A DNA stretch of 64,000 bases from Hyphomicrobiales bacterium (GCA_900472175.1 UCHD01000001.1:186001-250000), one strand, 5' to 3'; shown: positions 35,061 to 44,847, counted from the stretch's first letter. The notes: generated by a model from the sequence alone, not told the origin. A program made the numbers and translations.

Positions 35061-35064
35061 TTTT
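35036..35064 (+). terminator. Rho-independent terminator of the candidate sRNA
   Basis: Hairpin CCGCTC-GGCAGA-GAGCGG (35036-35053) is followed by CC and a T-rich tail TTTTCTTTT (35056-35064). Confidence 0.75.
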
Positions 35065-35121
35065 GTTCCGGTTTTTCTGAGCCGCCACATTGGCGAAACA
35101 CTCCGGCTCGATTATCTATTA

Positions 35122-35160
35122 CCAAGTGGCGACGACGGGGTCTCCGTCGTCGCCACTTGG
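35122..35160. repeat. 17-bp perfect inverted repeat
   Basis: CCAAGTGGCGACGACGG (35122-35138), loop GGTCT, then CCGTCGTCGCCACTTGG (35144-35160). The arms match perfectly. It ends 74 bases before the mrp start. No T-run lies on either strand, so it is not a simple terminator. Confidence 0.9.
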
Positions 35161-35234
35161 GATGAACACCAGAATACAACGAATGGCAGAGACAGCAGGG
35201 CGAACCAGCCGCGCTGGCGGCAGGAGTGAATGAC

Positions 35235-36437
35235 ATGACCGACGTGACCAAGGAACAGGTTCTCGACAAGCTCAGGGGCGTTCGCGGACCGGATATGGAC
35301 GGCAATATCGTCGATATGGGTCTTGTCTCGGATGTCTTCATTTCCGATTCCAAGGTGTATTTTTCGATCACAGTACCGGCTGAGCGCGCCCGCGAACTTG
35401 ATCCGCTGCGGGCCGCCGCCGAGCGGGTGGTCAAGGACATTCCGGGCGTCAAGGGCGCCATGGTGGCGCTGACTGCCGACAAGAAAGGCGCCTCGTCTAC
35501 AGCGCCGGTTCAACGTCCCGCCGCCGCGCCTTCCCAGGCTGGCCATTCACATGCCGGGCATTCCCATGCGGGCCACAGCCACGCGCCGGCCGCTGCCGCA
35601 CCGCGAATGCCGACCGCTGCGGCGAAGGCCGGCATTCCGGGTGTCGGCGCGATCATTGCGGTTGCCTCCGGCAAGGGCGGCGTCGGCAAGTCGACCACCT
35701 CTGTCAACCTTGCCCTGGCGCTGAAGGCCAATGGTCTGCGCGTCGGCATTCTCGATGCGGATATCTACGGGCCCTCGATGCCGCGGCTCATGAAGATTTC
35801 CGGGCGGCCGCAACAAATCGAGGGCCGGATGATCCGGCCGATGGAAAATTATGGCCTGAAGGTCATGTCGATGGGTTTCCTCGTCGATGAAGAAGTGGCG
35901 ATGATCTGGCGCGGCCCGATGATCCAGTCGGCGCTTCTGCAGATGCTGCGTGAAGTCGCCTGGGGCGATCTCGACGTGCTGGTGGTCGATATGCCGCCGG
36001 GTACGGGCGATGCCCAGCTGACCATGGCGCAGCAGGTGCCGCTGGCCGGTGCCGTCATCGTGTCAACGCCGCAGGACCTCGCATTGATCGATGCCCGCAA
36101 GGGGTTGGCGATGTTCCGCAAGGTCGAGGTGCCGGTGCTCGGTATCGTCGAGAACATGAGCTATTTCATCGCGCCTGATACCGGCAAGCGCTACGACATC
36201 TTTGGCCACGGCGGCGCCCGCAAGGAGGCCGAGCGGATCGGCGTGCCGTTCCTCGGCGAAGTGCCGTTGACCATGGGCATCCGCGAGACGTCCGATGCGG
36301 GAACGCCTGTCGTCGCGTCGGAACCTGATAGCGAGATCACCCGCGTCTATCGCGAAATCGCCAAAAAGGTCTGGGAGCAGGTCGGCACCCATCAGGGCGA
36401 CAAGGCCAGGAGCATGCCGAACATCGTGTTCGAGTAA
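35235..36437 (+). CDS. mrp: Mrp/ApbC-type P-loop ATPase (Fe-S cluster carrier)
   Basis: A 400-residue protein. The N-terminal MIP18-like domain (about 1-85) starts VTKEQVLDKLRGVRGPDMDG. A linker near 100-120 has three AGHSH repeats. The ATPase domain follows with the deviant Walker A GKGGVGKS at 146-153. The family moves Fe-S clusters to apo-proteins. At the place where many Mrp/ApbC proteins have CxxC (after ENMSYF) this protein reads IAPDTGKRYD, without cysteines, a form common in alphaproteobacteria. ATG 35235 has AGGAG 8 bases upstream and is preferred to GTG 35226. Confidence 0.9.
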   Translation: MTDVTKEQVLDKLRGVRGPDMDGNIVDMGLVSDVFISDSKVYFSITVPAERARELDPLRAAAERVVKDIPGVKGAMVALTADKKGASSTAPVQRPAAAPSQAGHSHAGHSHAGHSHAPAAAAPRMPTAAAKAGIPGVGAIIAVASGKGGVGKSTTSVNLALALKANGLRVGILDADIYGPSMPRLMKISGRPQQIEGRMIRPMENYGLKVMSMGFLVDEEVAMIWRGPMIQSALLQMLREVAWGDLDVLVVDMPPGTGDAQLTMAQQVPLAGAVIVSTPQDLALIDARKGLAMFRKVEVPVLGIVENMSYFIAPDTGKRYDIFGHGGARKEAERIGVPFLGEVPLTMGIRETSDAGTPVVASEPDSEITRVYREIAKKVWEQVGTHQGDKARSMPNIVFE

Positions 36438-36856
36438 GCGTTTGCACCCGTGAACCGGCGTACAGCAATCGCCGCGCGGTTGTCACAAATCGCGCGGGAC
36501 ACAGGCTGGTAGTTGACATTTTGTCATCCAGCGTCGTTAAGTCTTTAGGCCACATTGTGGCGCTTTGCCACTTTCTGCATTGATTTTGAGCGTGCCTTGT
36601 TCCATATGCCTCCCCGCATCCGCAAGGCTGCACCAGCGGTGCTGCCCTCCGTCGGGCTCCGCATGACTGTGATGACCGTTTGAGGGTTTGTCGTTAACGA
36701 CGAGAGTTTCCATATGGATCTGCCGCGCGCAGCTTTGATGTCATACGGCCGGTTGGTTCCGGTTCGCCATAGTCTGGCTCCAGTTATCGTCTGTCGCTAC
36801 AATGGCGCGATGGTAATTCGTGCCTGCATCGCGGGCGCGCGCCCAGGGTCCGCAGC
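36438..36856. other. Intergenic region before corA, no gene seen
   Basis: A 419-base gap. A TTGACA box at 36513-36518 with a weak -10 near 36536 could be a promoter. GCCACA-T-TGTGGC (near 36551) is a short palindrome. I found no Mg2+ riboswitch structure and no convincing ORF. Confidence 0.4.
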
Positions 36857-37834
36857 ATGATCACTGCCTATCGTGACAATGGTGAGGCCGTGGTTATCAG
36901 CGCGGTCGATCCCTCCGTATCCCTGCCGTCCGATGTCGTGTGGATCGATATGCTGCGTCCGGACAAGGCTGAAGACCATCTGGTCGAAGGTTTTCTCGGT
37001 ATCGACGTGCCGACCCGCGACGACCTGAAGGATATCGAACCGTCCAGCCGGCTCTACACCGCCAAGGACGCCGTGTTCATGACGGCGTCGCTGGTCTGCA
37101 AGGCCGAGAGTGGACATCCGGAGCTGGCCGATATCGCCTTCGTTCTGACCAAGGGCTTGTTGATCACCGTCCGTTACGACGAGCCCAAGGCTTTCGATCT
37201 GTTCACGGCCGCGATGCATCGTATTCCCGGCGGATGTGCGACTGGAACTGTTCTGGCGACGCGGTTGTTCGAAACCATCGTCGATCGCACTGCCGAGATT
37301 CTCGAGATTGCCGTTGCCCGGATCGACGCCCTGTCGCTGCAGGTTTTCGGTGACCGCCCCGTCGGCAAACGCCGTCCGCCGCATTATCTTGAAGCCAAGC
37401 TGATGGATGTGGCCTCGCACCACCGGCTGGTGGCCAAGACCCGCGACAGCCTTGCCTCGCTCTCCCGCGTCCTGACATTTCTCTATACCGTGCCGTCGGT
37501 GCAGGAAAACCGCGAGACCAAGGAACTCTGCCGGACGATTTCGCGTGATATCCAGTCTCTGTCGGAACATGCCTCGTTCATTTCCGGAAACATCACTTTC
37601 CTGCTTGATGCCTCGCTCGGACTGATCAATGTCGAGCAGAATGCCATCATCAAGATTTTTTCAATCGCGGCCGTGGTGTTTCTTCCGCCGACCCTGGTCG
37701 CCTCGCTTTACGGCATGAATTTCGATTTCATGCCTGAACTGAAATGGGCATTTGGTTATCCCATGGCCGTGATCGGCATGGTGATTTCGGCCATCGTCCC
37801 CTATTACTTCTTTCGCTGGAAAGGCTGGCTCTAG
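36857..37834 (+). CDS. corA: CorA-family divalent cation transporter
   Basis: A 325-residue CorA-type Mg2+/Co2+ channel. It has a long soluble N-terminal domain and two C-terminal membrane helices (about 270-290 and 300-322). The signature GMN sits at the end of TM1 in [20 protein letters not shown]. Length is standard for CorA. The kup K+ uptake gene starts 17 bases later, so the two ion transporters are probably co-transcribed. Confidence 0.92.
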   Translation: MITAYRDNGEAVVISAVDPSVSLPSDVVWIDMLRPDKAEDHLVEGFLGIDVPTRDDLKDIEPSSRLYTAKDAVFMTASLVCKAESGHPELADIAFVLTKGLLITVRYDEPKAFDLFTAAMHRIPGGCATGTVLATRLFETIVDRTAEILEIAVARIDALSLQVFGDRPVGKRRPPHYLEAKLMDVASHHRLVAKTRDSLASLSRVLTFLYTVPSVQENRETKELCRTISRDIQSLSEHASFISGNITFLLDASLGLINVEQNAIIKIFSIAAVVFLPPTLVASLYGMNFDFMPELKWAFGYPMAVIGMVISAIVPYYFFRWKGWL

Positions 37835-37851
37835 GAGCCCGAAATATTCAG

Positions 37852-39753
37852 ATGTCCCATTCTGCAGCCCCCCCTGAGACACGCGACAAGGAAATCAAGA
37901 AGCTTCTGGCTTTGTCCCTTGGCTCGATCGGCGTCGTCTATGGCGATATCGGCACCAGCCCGCTTTACGCATTCCGCGAAGCCCTGCGCCCGGTTGCCGC
38001 AGACGGCGTGACGCGTCTGGAAATCGTCGGGTTGATCTCGCTGATGATCTGGACGCTGACGATCATCGTCACGCTGAAATACGTGCTTTTCCTACTGCGG
38101 GCCGACAATAACGGCGAAGGCGGCACGCTGTCGCTTCTGGCGCTGTTGATGAAATATTCCAGCAAGCGCGCCAACCGGCTGTTTTTTCTTGGCATTGCCG
38201 GTGCTGCCCTGTTCATCGGCGATGCGATCATCGCGCCGGCCCTGTCGGTTCTGTCCGCCGTCGAAGGCTTGAAACTCGTCACCCCGACGCTGTCGCCTTA
38301 TGTGGTGCCGATCTCGGTGGTTATCCTACTGTTGCTTTTCGCCGTACAATCGCGCGGCACGGCAGCGGTGTCGAAATTCTTCGGCCCGATCATGGCTCTG
38401 TGGTTCATCGTCCTGGCGGTTGCCGGCATCAGCCATATCACCGATGATTATGGCATTCTGGCCGCGTTCAATCCTTATTACGCCGTTCATTTCCTGTTTC
38501 ATGCCGGTTACGTCGGCATTGTCGTTCTCGGCGCGGTCTTTCTGACGGTCACCGGTGCCGAGGCGCTTTACGCCGATCTTGGCCATTTCGGCCGCAAGCC
38601 TATCCAGTGGGCGTGGATTGGTCTGGTCTTTCCGGCTTTGGCGCTGAACTATCTGGGGCAGGGTGCTCTGGTTCTGAAGAACCCGGAAGCGATGTCCGAC
38701 CCGTTCTACCTGATGTTCCCGGAATGGGCGTTGTTGCCGGTCGTCATCCTCGCCACCTGCGCCACGATTATTGCGGCCCAGGCCGTCATCACCGGGGCAT
38801 TCTCGCTGACGCGCCAGGCGATCCATCTCGGCTTCCTGCCGCGCATGGCGATCTTCCATACATCCGAAACCCAGACCGGCCAGATCTATCTGCCTAACGT
38901 CAACATGCTTTTGATGTTCGGCGTCATGCTGCTGGTCTTCGTCTTCGGTTCGTCCGAATCGCTGGCGACCGCCTACGGCATCTCCGTTACCGGCGCGATG
39001 GTGGTCGATACGTTCCTCGCCTATGAGTTCGTGCGAGTGCGCTGGCGGTGGCCGCTCTATCTGGCGATCGCCACGCTTCTGCCGCTTCTCGCCCTCGAAA
39101 TGATCTTCTTCGGTGCCAACATGCTGAAGATCCATGACGGTGGTTATGTGCCGGTGCTGATTGCGGCTGCGATCATCGTCATCATGTGGACATGGCGGCG
39201 CGGCACCAAGATCCTGCACGACAAGACGCGGCACACCGATATCCCGCTTGCCTCCTTCGTCAAGTCGATCGAGCGCAAGAGTGAGCATGCGCCAGTTTCG
39301 GTGCCGGGAACGGCGATCTTCCTCACCAGCGATCCGGAATCGACGCCGGCGGCGCTTTTGCACAACATCAAGCATAATCATGTGCTGCATTCGCAGAACT
39401 TCATCCTGACAATCCGCACGTTGAACACGCCGGTGGTGCCAAAGGACCAGCGCGTGACGGCCAGTAGCCTGTCGGAACGCTTCAGCCTTTTGGAAATGCG
39501 CTTCGGCTACATGGAGACCCAGAACGTCTCGCAGGCGCTTGGCCTGTTCCGCAAGACCGGCCTGAAGTTCGATATCATGTCGACCTCGTTCTATCTGGGA
39601 CGGCGCAAGCTGGTTCCGGATGCGCAATCGGGCATGCCGCACTGGCAGGACAGGCTGTTCATCGGCCTTGCCAATGCCGCCATCGACCCGTCCGACTATT
39701 TCCGCCTACCGACCAACCGCGTGGTGGAACTGGGCTCGCACGTCATCATCTGA
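37852..39753 (+). CDS. kup: Low-affinity K+ uptake protein Kup
   Basis: A 633-residue K+/H+ symporter of the KUP/HAK/KT family. It has about 12 membrane segments and a cytoplasmic C-terminal domain. The N-terminal signature [20 protein letters not shown] is present at about 18-37. ATG 37852 puts this near the N terminus; an earlier ATG at 37744 would overlap corA. A clear terminator follows at 39776-39807. Confidence 0.95.
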   Translation: MSHSAAPPETRDKEIKKLLALSLGSIGVVYGDIGTSPLYAFREALRPVAADGVTRLEIVGLISLMIWTLTIIVTLKYVLFLLRADNNGEGGTLSLLALLMKYSSKRANRLFFLGIAGAALFIGDAIIAPALSVLSAVEGLKLVTPTLSPYVVPISVVILLLLFAVQSRGTAAVSKFFGPIMALWFIVLAVAGISHITDDYGILAAFNPYYAVHFLFHAGYVGIVVLGAVFLTVTGAEALYADLGHFGRKPIQWAWIGLVFPALALNYLGQGALVLKNPEAMSDPFYLMFPEWALLPVVILATCATIIAAQAVITGAFSLTRQAIHLGFLPRMAIFHTSETQTGQIYLPNVNMLLMFGVMLLVFVFGSSESLATAYGISVTGAMVVDTFLAYEFVRVRWRWPLYLAIATLLPLLALEMIFFGANMLKIHDGGYVPVLIAAAIIVIMWTWRRGTKILHDKTRHTDIPLASFVKSIERKSEHAPVSVPGTAIFLTSDPESTPAALLHNIKHNHVLHSQNFILTIRTLNTPVVPKDQRVTASSLSERFSLLEMRFGYMETQNVSQALGLFRKTGLKFDIMSTSFYLGRRKLVPDAQSGMPHWQDRLFIGLANAAIDPSDYFRLPTNRVVELGSHVII

Positions 39754-39775
39754 CGAAGCTGTTTTCTCAAAAAAA

Positions 39776-39807
39776 GCCTCCCGCACCTCATGGCCGGGAG
39801 GCTTTTT
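39776..39807 (+). terminator. Rho-independent terminator after kup
   Basis: Stem GCCTCCCG (39776-39783) pairs with CGGGAGGC (39795-39802), followed by five Ts and preceded by As. It begins 22 bases after the kup stop. Confidence 0.92.
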
Positions 39808-39837
39808 GCGTTCAGGCCCCTTGTTACCGGCCAATGT

Positions 39838-39862
39838 CATTAACCAACCATCAAGGTTAATG
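39838..39862. promoter_or_regulatory. Inverted repeat CATTAACC/GGTTAATG, possible CtrA-type site
   Basis: CATTAACC (39838-39845), 9-base spacer, GGTTAATG (39855-39862), perfect 8-bp arms. It ends 29 bases before the proposed start of the cell-wall hydrolase gene. TTAACC halves resemble CtrA boxes in alphaproteobacteria, but the inverted spacing differs from the direct TTAA-N7-TTAA form. Confidence 0.45.
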
Positions 39863-39891
39863 CTTCATTGTCACGGCAGTTGAGGCGGTCA

Positions 39892-41175
39892 ATGCGCATT
39901 GCGCGCCGCCTGTCCGATTCACTTCCGCGGGGAAATGCGTTCCGGATGGTTTTTCCGGATGGAGACCCGTGTCTGCCAGTGCGTGGAGTCCGGTTGGTGC
40001 GTAAGAGTTCAGTGTTGCATCTCAAGTCGCGTTTGTCGTCCACCCGCTGGGCTGCCCCCCTGATGCTTGGCATCGGCCTTTTCGCCGGGTTTCCCTCGGT
40101 GACCGCCCATTCCGATCTGGCAACATTCCTCTCCGGTATCAACCGCGGCGGCGAACGCTGGCGCATGCACATGACCCGTTCCCCGGCAGGTTCGCTGCAC
40201 CAGGTTGAAATGGTCTTCAACGATCCCGTCGTCACCGGCGCGCTCGGCGACGGGGCAGGGATCGATTTGCCCGGCGGCGGCAAGGTCTCCCTGACGGCCG
40301 AACAGAAGCTGGCCGATCCGCGCACGGACGAAGACAGGGTCAACCGCAAGGACAAGAAGGGCCGCATCATCGCCGTGGTGCCGGTGACGCCGCCCAAGGA
40401 TTTTACCGCAGGCTCGATCCTGCAACGCACCAGTTCCTTGACCGATCCGCTGTTCGATACCGAGGAGCGGATGATCTTTTCCAAGCCGGATATTAAGGGC
40501 AAAGAAATCAAGATCGCCACGGCCTTCTACAAGAAGAAGGCCCCGAAGGCCGATCCCGGCATGTCGCCGATGCTGGCAAGCCTGGTGACCAACCCGTCCG
40601 CCGATGTTCTTGCCACGGCCTATGCACCGGCCGAGCCGGATTATGCCCGCCAATCGCCTTTCGATTCGATCCTGCGGGAAAACAAGTCTGCCGGCCGCTT
40701 CATTCCCGATATTGCGCCAGAAGACCACGCCTGGGCCGCCAATCCGCTGCCCGCCACGGTCTTTTCCGAAGCCGAACAGAAATGCCTGACATCGGGTATC
40801 TATTTCGAATCGCGCGGTGAAACGTTGAAGGGGCAGGCAGCCGTCGCCCAGGTCATTCTCAACCGCGTCCGCAATCCTGCCTATCCGTCGACGGTCTGCG
40901 GTGTCGTCTATCAGAACAAGGGTTGGTACAACCGCTGCCAGTTCTCGTTTGCCTGCGACCGTATTCCCGACATCGTCTGGTCGCGCTCTGCCTGGGCGAC
41001 GGCCAAGGAAATTGCCTTGGCGGTTACGGCCGGCAAGATCTGGTTTCCCGAAGTTGGTTCTGCGACGCATTATCACGCGACATATGTGAAGCCTGACTGG
41101 GGGCCGACCATGAAGCGGGTCTCCAAGATCGGCAAGCATATCTTCTACCGCACCTATGGCGGCGGATGGAGCTGA
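39892..41175 (+). CDS. SleB-type cell-wall hydrolase
   Basis: Up to 427 residues. A hydrophobic N-terminal export segment (STRWAAPLMLGIGLFAGFPS, about 48-67 from this start) leads a poorly conserved region. The C-terminal SleB/Hydrolase_2 domain (about 295-420) has CLTSGIYFESRGETLKGQAA, with the likely catalytic Glu in YFESRGE. It is expected to cut peptidoglycan. The start is uncertain: ATG 39892 has GAGGCG upstream, while GTG 39997 would give a shorter, more typical signal peptide and has GTGGAG upstream. Rhizobia have no spores, so the SleB name reflects family only. Confidence 0.82.
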   Translation: MRIARRLSDSLPRGNAFRMVFPDGDPCLPVRGVRLVRKSSVLHLKSRLSSTRWAAPLMLGIGLFAGFPSVTAHSDLATFLSGINRGGERWRMHMTRSPAGSLHQVEMVFNDPVVTGALGDGAGIDLPGGGKVSLTAEQKLADPRTDEDRVNRKDKKGRIIAVVPVTPPKDFTAGSILQRTSSLTDPLFDTEERMIFSKPDIKGKEIKIATAFYKKKAPKADPGMSPMLASLVTNPSADVLATAYAPAEPDYARQSPFDSILRENKSAGRFIPDIAPEDHAWAANPLPATVFSEAEQKCLTSGIYFESRGETLKGQAAVAQVILNRVRNPAYPSTVCGVVYQNKGWYNRCQFSFACDRIPDIVWSRSAWATAKEIALAVTAGKIWFPEVGSATHYHATYVKPDWGPTMKRVSKIGKHIFYRTYGGGWS

Positions 41176-41335
41176 TCGCCTGCCAAGCGGTAGCAGCCGG
41201 GCGGACTCATTCCCGCGATCACCGGGCAAAGCCCAGGGGTGATTCCCTCGGAATCCGGCAAAGCGTTCGCTTTTATACGTTAAGATACTGTTTTAATTGA
41301 TTAATATTGTGGCCCAACAAGGCCCGTGGGTGCCT

Positions 41336-41364
41336 TGACTATGTAGGTCCCTAAAACTATGTTG
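41336..41364 (+). promoter_or_regulatory. Predicted sigma-70 promoter of the atp F0 operon
   Basis: TTGACT (41336-41341), 17-base spacer, TATGTT (41359-41364), about 105 bases before the atpI start. It fits a housekeeping promoter for atpI-B-E-b'-b. Confidence 0.6.
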
Positions 41365-41468
41365 CGGCCGACTTCAGAACGGGCCGAGCGGGTGGCTTCA
41401 AATCCGGCCTTTGTGTGACCAAGCTCATGGTTTATCACCATGACGGGCGGCAAAAGGGAGGATGCCAC

Positions 41469-41834
41469 ATGACGGATAACCGGAAAGAGGGTCTGGAAGA
41501 CCGGCTGAAACGCCTTGGGTCCGAGCTGTCTGAAAAGCGCAAGGAAGATCCGAAATACGCTGCGGATGAAGCGCGCGCTGCGCAGAACCGCAAGGGCTAT
41601 CAGGTCGCAATCAAGCTTTCGAGCGAATTTGTGGCGGCGATCATTGTTGGTGCACTTCTGGGCTATCTTTTGGACCATTTTGCGGGTACAGGGCCGTGGG
41701 GGATGATTGTGCTTCTCCTGCTTGGGTTTTGTGCCGGTGTGCTGAACGTCCTGCGTTCGGCGGGCATGGTGGCAGCGCCTCATCCGGCAGATCAGCTGGG
41801 CAAGGGCATCAAGAACAAGAGTGACGACGCGTAA
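41469..41834 (+). CDS. atpI: ATP synthase protein I (AtpI)
   Basis: A 121-residue protein with a charged N-terminal half and two C-terminal membrane segments (SSEFVAAIIVGALLGYLLDH; GPWGMIVLLLLGFCAGVLN). AtpI assists assembly of the c-ring. ATG 41469 has GGGAGG upstream, better than an in-frame ATG 54 bases earlier. First gene of the F0 operon; the F1 genes are not in the window, as is usual in Rhizobiaceae. Confidence 0.9.
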   Translation: MTDNRKEGLEDRLKRLGSELSEKRKEDPKYAADEARAAQNRKGYQVAIKLSSEFVAAIIVGALLGYLLDHFAGTGPWGMIVLLLLGFCAGVLNVLRSAGMVAAPHPADQLGKGIKNKSDDA

Positions 41835-41897
41835 ACACGCTGTTGTCGCAGGTTGAAATATCCGCCCCTTGGCGGTGCGTAACGAGAGAGAGCGGCT

Positions 41898-42659
41898 GTG
41901 GCAGGCGATAAGGTAGATCCGGTACACCAGTTTGTGGTCAACAAGATCGTTCCGATCGAAATTGGCGGTATTGATTTCTCTTTCACCAATGCATCGCTGT
42001 TCATGGTGGCAACGCTCGCGGTTGCGACCTGCTTCCTCTACTTCACGACGTCGACGCGCAGCCTGGTTCCGGGCCGCATGCAGTCCGTCTCCGAGATTTC
42101 CTATGAATTCATCGCCTCGATGCTGCGCGAAGGCGCTGGCTCGCACGGCATGAAATTCTTCCCGATGGTGTTCTCGCTGTTCATGTTCATCCTGACAGCA
42201 AACATGCTCGGCATGGTTCCTTACTTCTTCACCGTCACCAGCCAGATCATCGTGACCTTTGCGCTTGCGCTCTTCGTCATCGGTACTGTGGTGTTCTACG
42301 GTTTCTATAAGCACGGCCTTGGCTTCCTCAATGTGTTCGTGCCCTCTGGCGTACCCGGTATCCTTCTGCCTTTGGTTATTGCAATCGAAGTGATCTCCTT
42401 CCTGTCCCGTCCGATCAGCCTTTCGGTTCGTCTCTTCGCGAACATGCTGGCCGGCCACATCACGCTGAAAGTGTTCGCAGGCTTCGTTGCCTCGCTCGGA
42501 ACCCTCGGCGCGCTGGGTATCGGTGGTGCGATCCTTCCGCTCATCATGACCGTTGCCCTCACGGGTCTCGAATTCCTCGTATCCTTCCTCCAGGCCTATG
42601 TCTTTGCGGTGCTGACTTGCATGTACCTCAACGACGCAGTGCATCCGGGTGGCCACTAA
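41898..42659 (+). CDS. atpB: F0F1 ATP synthase subunit a
   Basis: A 253-residue integral membrane subunit forming the proton half-channels. The essential Arg is in [19 protein letters not shown] near 185. GTG start with an AGAGAG ribosome-binding site. Length and helix pattern are typical. It lies 63 bases after atpI. Confidence 0.95.
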   Translation: MAGDKVDPVHQFVVNKIVPIEIGGIDFSFTNASLFMVATLAVATCFLYFTTSTRSLVPGRMQSVSEISYEFIASMLREGAGSHGMKFFPMVFSLFMFILTANMLGMVPYFFTVTSQIIVTFALALFVIGTVVFYGFYKHGLGFLNVFVPSGVPGILLPLVIAIEVISFLSRPISLSVRLFANMLAGHITLKVFAGFVASLGTLGALGIGGAILPLIMTVALTGLEFLVSFLQAYVFAVLTCMYLNDAVHPGGH

Positions 42660-42758
42660 GGAATAAAGTCGTGGGGCTTTCCTGCTCCGGATCGTTCTTC
42701 GGTCCTGATCGGTGAAAGTACCAAAGTTAGCCGCAACAACCATTTCAAGGAGAAAATC

Positions 42759-42986
42759 ATGGACGCGGAAGCAGCAAAGTACATCGGCGCAGGTCTCGCT
42801 TGCCTCGGTATGGCCGGCACGGCTCTCGGCCTCGGCAACATTTTCGGTAGCTACCTGTCGGGCGCCCTGCGCAACCCGTCGGCAGCAGACAGCCAGTTCG
42901 GCCGTCTCGTATTCGGCTTCGCCGTTACGGAAGCTCTGGGCATCTTCTCGCTGCTCGTAGCTCTGCTTCTCCTTTTCGCGGTCTAA
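42759..42986 (+). CDS. atpE: F0F1 ATP synthase subunit c
   Basis: A 75-residue two-helix proteolipid. Helix 1 is glycine-rich (IGAGLACLGMAGTALGLGNI). Helix 2 holds the proton-binding Glu in FGFAVTEALGIFSLLVALLL. Good AAGGAG site before ATG 42759. Confidence 0.97.
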   Translation: MDAEAAKYIGAGLACLGMAGTALGLGNIFGSYLSGALRNPSAADSQFGRLVFGFAVTEALGIFSLLVALLLLFAV

Positions 42987-43057
42987 GACCTGCTTGAAGG
43001 CAGGGCCGCGGTTTCGGTCGCGGCCCGCATCTTTTCTGAATGCACCTGGAGGTGAGC

Positions 43058-43666
43058 ATGTTTGTGACCGCGGCATACGCCCAGTCAACCACCACCGAAG
43101 GCGCAGAGACCCACGACGCCGCTGCCGGCGAGGTCCACACCGAAACCGGTGTAGCCCAAGAAGGCGGACATGGCTCGGGAGTGTTCCCGCCCTTCGATTC
43201 TTCGACATTTGCATCGCAGCTGCTCTGGCTGGCGATTACCTTCGGTCTTTTCTACCTTCTGATGTCGAAGGTCGTCATGCCGCGCATCGGTGGTATCCTC
43301 GAAACGCGTAACGATACGATCGCTCGCGACCTCGATGATGCATCCCGTTCGAAGGCAGAGGCGGACGCCGCCATTGCTGCCTACGAGCAGGAACTGGCTG
43401 CTGCCAAGGCCAAGGGCAACGCGATCGCCTCCGAGGCACGCGAAGCTGCAAAAACAAAGGCTGCTGCCGATCGCACCGCGGTTGAAGCCAGCCTGAACAA
43501 CAAGATTTCCGCTGCGGAAGCCCGCATCGCCGATATCAAGACGAAGGCACTTGCCGACGTCGGCGCAATCGCTGAAGAAACTGCGGCAGCCGTTGTCGAG
43601 CAGTTGATCGGCGGCAAGGCATCGAAGGCCGAGATCGCTTCCGCGGTCAAGGCAACGGCGAAGTAA
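43058..43666 (+). CDS. atpF': F0F1 ATP synthase subunit b'
   Basis: A 202-residue peripheral stalk subunit. It has an acidic N-terminal lead, one membrane helix ([20 protein letters not shown]), then a long Ala/Lys/Glu-rich coiled coil. Rhizobia have separate b and b' genes; the [18 protein letters not shown] lead marks b'. GGAGGTGAGC before ATG 43058 decides the start over ATG 43040. Confidence 0.94.
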   Translation: MFVTAAYAQSTTTEGAETHDAAAGEVHTETGVAQEGGHGSGVFPPFDSSTFASQLLWLAITFGLFYLLMSKVVMPRIGGILETRNDTIARDLDDASRSKAEADAAIAAYEQELAAAKAKGNAIASEAREAAKTKAAADRTAVEASLNNKISAAEARIADIKTKALADVGAIAEETAAAVVEQLIGGKASKAEIASAVKATAK

Positions 43667-43676
43667 GGAGAGCATC

Positions 43677-44168
43677 ATGGATTTGACCTCACTGGCCACA
43701 TTCTGGGCCACCGTCGGCTTGGTGCTTTTCCTCGCTCTCGTCGTCTACCTCAAGGTTCCGGGCATGCTGGCCAAGTCGCTCGACGAGCGCGCTGGCCGCA
43801 TCACCAACGAACTGGCGGAAGCCAAGCGCCTGCGCGCCGAAGCTCAGGCTCTCCTGGTCGAATACCAGAAGAAGCGCAAGGAAGCTGAAGCCGAAGCCGC
43901 CAACATCGTTGCTGCTGCTGAGCGCGAAGCCGAAATGCTGACGGCCGAAGCCAAGCAGAAGACCGACGAATTCGTCGCTCGCCGCACGGCCCTGTCGGAA
44001 CAGAAGATCAAGCAGGCCGAAACCGACGCAATCAACTCGGTTCGTGCCACTGCCGTCGACATCGCCATTGCTGCCGCCGAAAGCGTCATCACGGCAAAGT
44101 CGGATGCTGCAACGCAGGCAGCCCTGTTCGCCAAGGCGATCAGCGACGTCAAGACCCGTTTGAACTGA
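43677..44168 (+). CDS. atpF: F0F1 ATP synthase subunit b
   Basis: A 163-residue stalk subunit. One N-terminal membrane helix (FWATVGLVLFLALVVYL) is followed by a coiled coil rich in Ala, Glu and Lys. It lies 10 bases after b' and ends the F0 operon before a clear terminator. Confidence 0.95.
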   Translation: MDLTSLATFWATVGLVLFLALVVYLKVPGMLAKSLDERAGRITNELAEAKRLRAEAQALLVEYQKKRKEAEAEAANIVAAAEREAEMLTAEAKQKTDEFVARRTALSEQKIKQAETDAINSVRATAVDIAIAAAESVITAKSDAATQAALFAKAISDVKTRLN

Positions 44169-44193
44169 TCATCTGCACCCGCAAGATTTGAAA

Positions 44194-44219
44194 AAGGCTG
44201 GCTCGCGCCGGCCTTTTTT
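44194..44219 (+). terminator. Rho-independent terminator of F0 operon
   Basis: Stem GGCTGGC (44196-44202) pairs with GCCGGCC (44207-44213, one wobble) across a 4-base loop, followed by six Ts (44214-44219). Confidence 0.92.
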
Positions 44220-44349
44220 GTGTCTGTTGATGGGGTCGTCCGCGGATGGGTGATACGGATAAGCGATCCGGCAGGCATCCCGCCGCCAGCTAAGTTTCTT
44301 CGGGGCGGATGCCTATCGTTCAAAAGTGAAGCGTTGCAGGATAAGCGGC

Positions 44350-44661
44350 TTAGTTATCCATGCTCGCAGTCGGTGCCATCGTCAGGCAGGCCTGCGCGAA
44401 CTCCTGCATCGTCTCAGGACTGTTGTCCCCAGCCAGGACGGCGTCAGTAGCCATATTGCCTGCATCATCCGGCGTCGCGTCATCATAGACGAATGACTGG
44501 ATGTAATAGGCAAGCCCGCCCTTCCAGACCTTGCGGCCGTCGATATCCTTGCAGCTATAGGCGGTCTGCAGATCCAATTGAAGGGCGTCCGCGGTTGGTT
44601 CCGGCGTTGCTGGAATGCTGGCCGCTGCTGTTGCAGCGATAAAAATCAGTCCAAAAAACAC
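44350..44661 (-). CDS. Small exported protein of unknown function
   Basis: A 103-residue protein with a probable signal peptide (MFFGLIFIAATAAASIPATP). The mature part has two cysteines (in YSCKDIDGRKVW and AQACLTMAPTA), which could pair in the periplasm. I do not recognise the family; it resembles small rhizobial proteins of the T3SS-free periplasmic type with no known role. It lies alone between the atp operon and rnhB. Confidence 0.65.
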   Translation of the reverse strand: MFFGLIFIAATAAASIPATPEPTADALQLDLQTAYSCKDIDGRKVWKGGLAYYIQSFVYDDATPDDAGNMATDAVLAGDNSPETMQEFAQACLTMAPTASMDN

Positions 44662-44847
44662 GGTTCGAACCTTTCACAGGAATCGCGGGTAGATGTTGTT
44701 CTTGATTCTATAACCCGTCCGCCCGGCTGTTTGTTACCCGCGGCACGCCGCACACAAGAAAAACCGCGGCTGTGTCTTTTTATGTCAATGACCGGTGTAT
44801 TAAACGCTGGATGCACGGTGTTGTTCCAAGCCGGTGCAATCACGTTT

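Noticed and set aside
34943-35080. 45-codon ORF starting at the sigma-54 transcript start
   Set aside because: It reads through the terminator hairpin and T-run, has no ribosome-binding site and no credible protein features.
41218-41255. Two small hairpins after the SleB gene as a terminator
   Set aside because: ATCACC/GGTGAT and GATTCC/GGAATC stems lack a following T-run, so termination is not supported.
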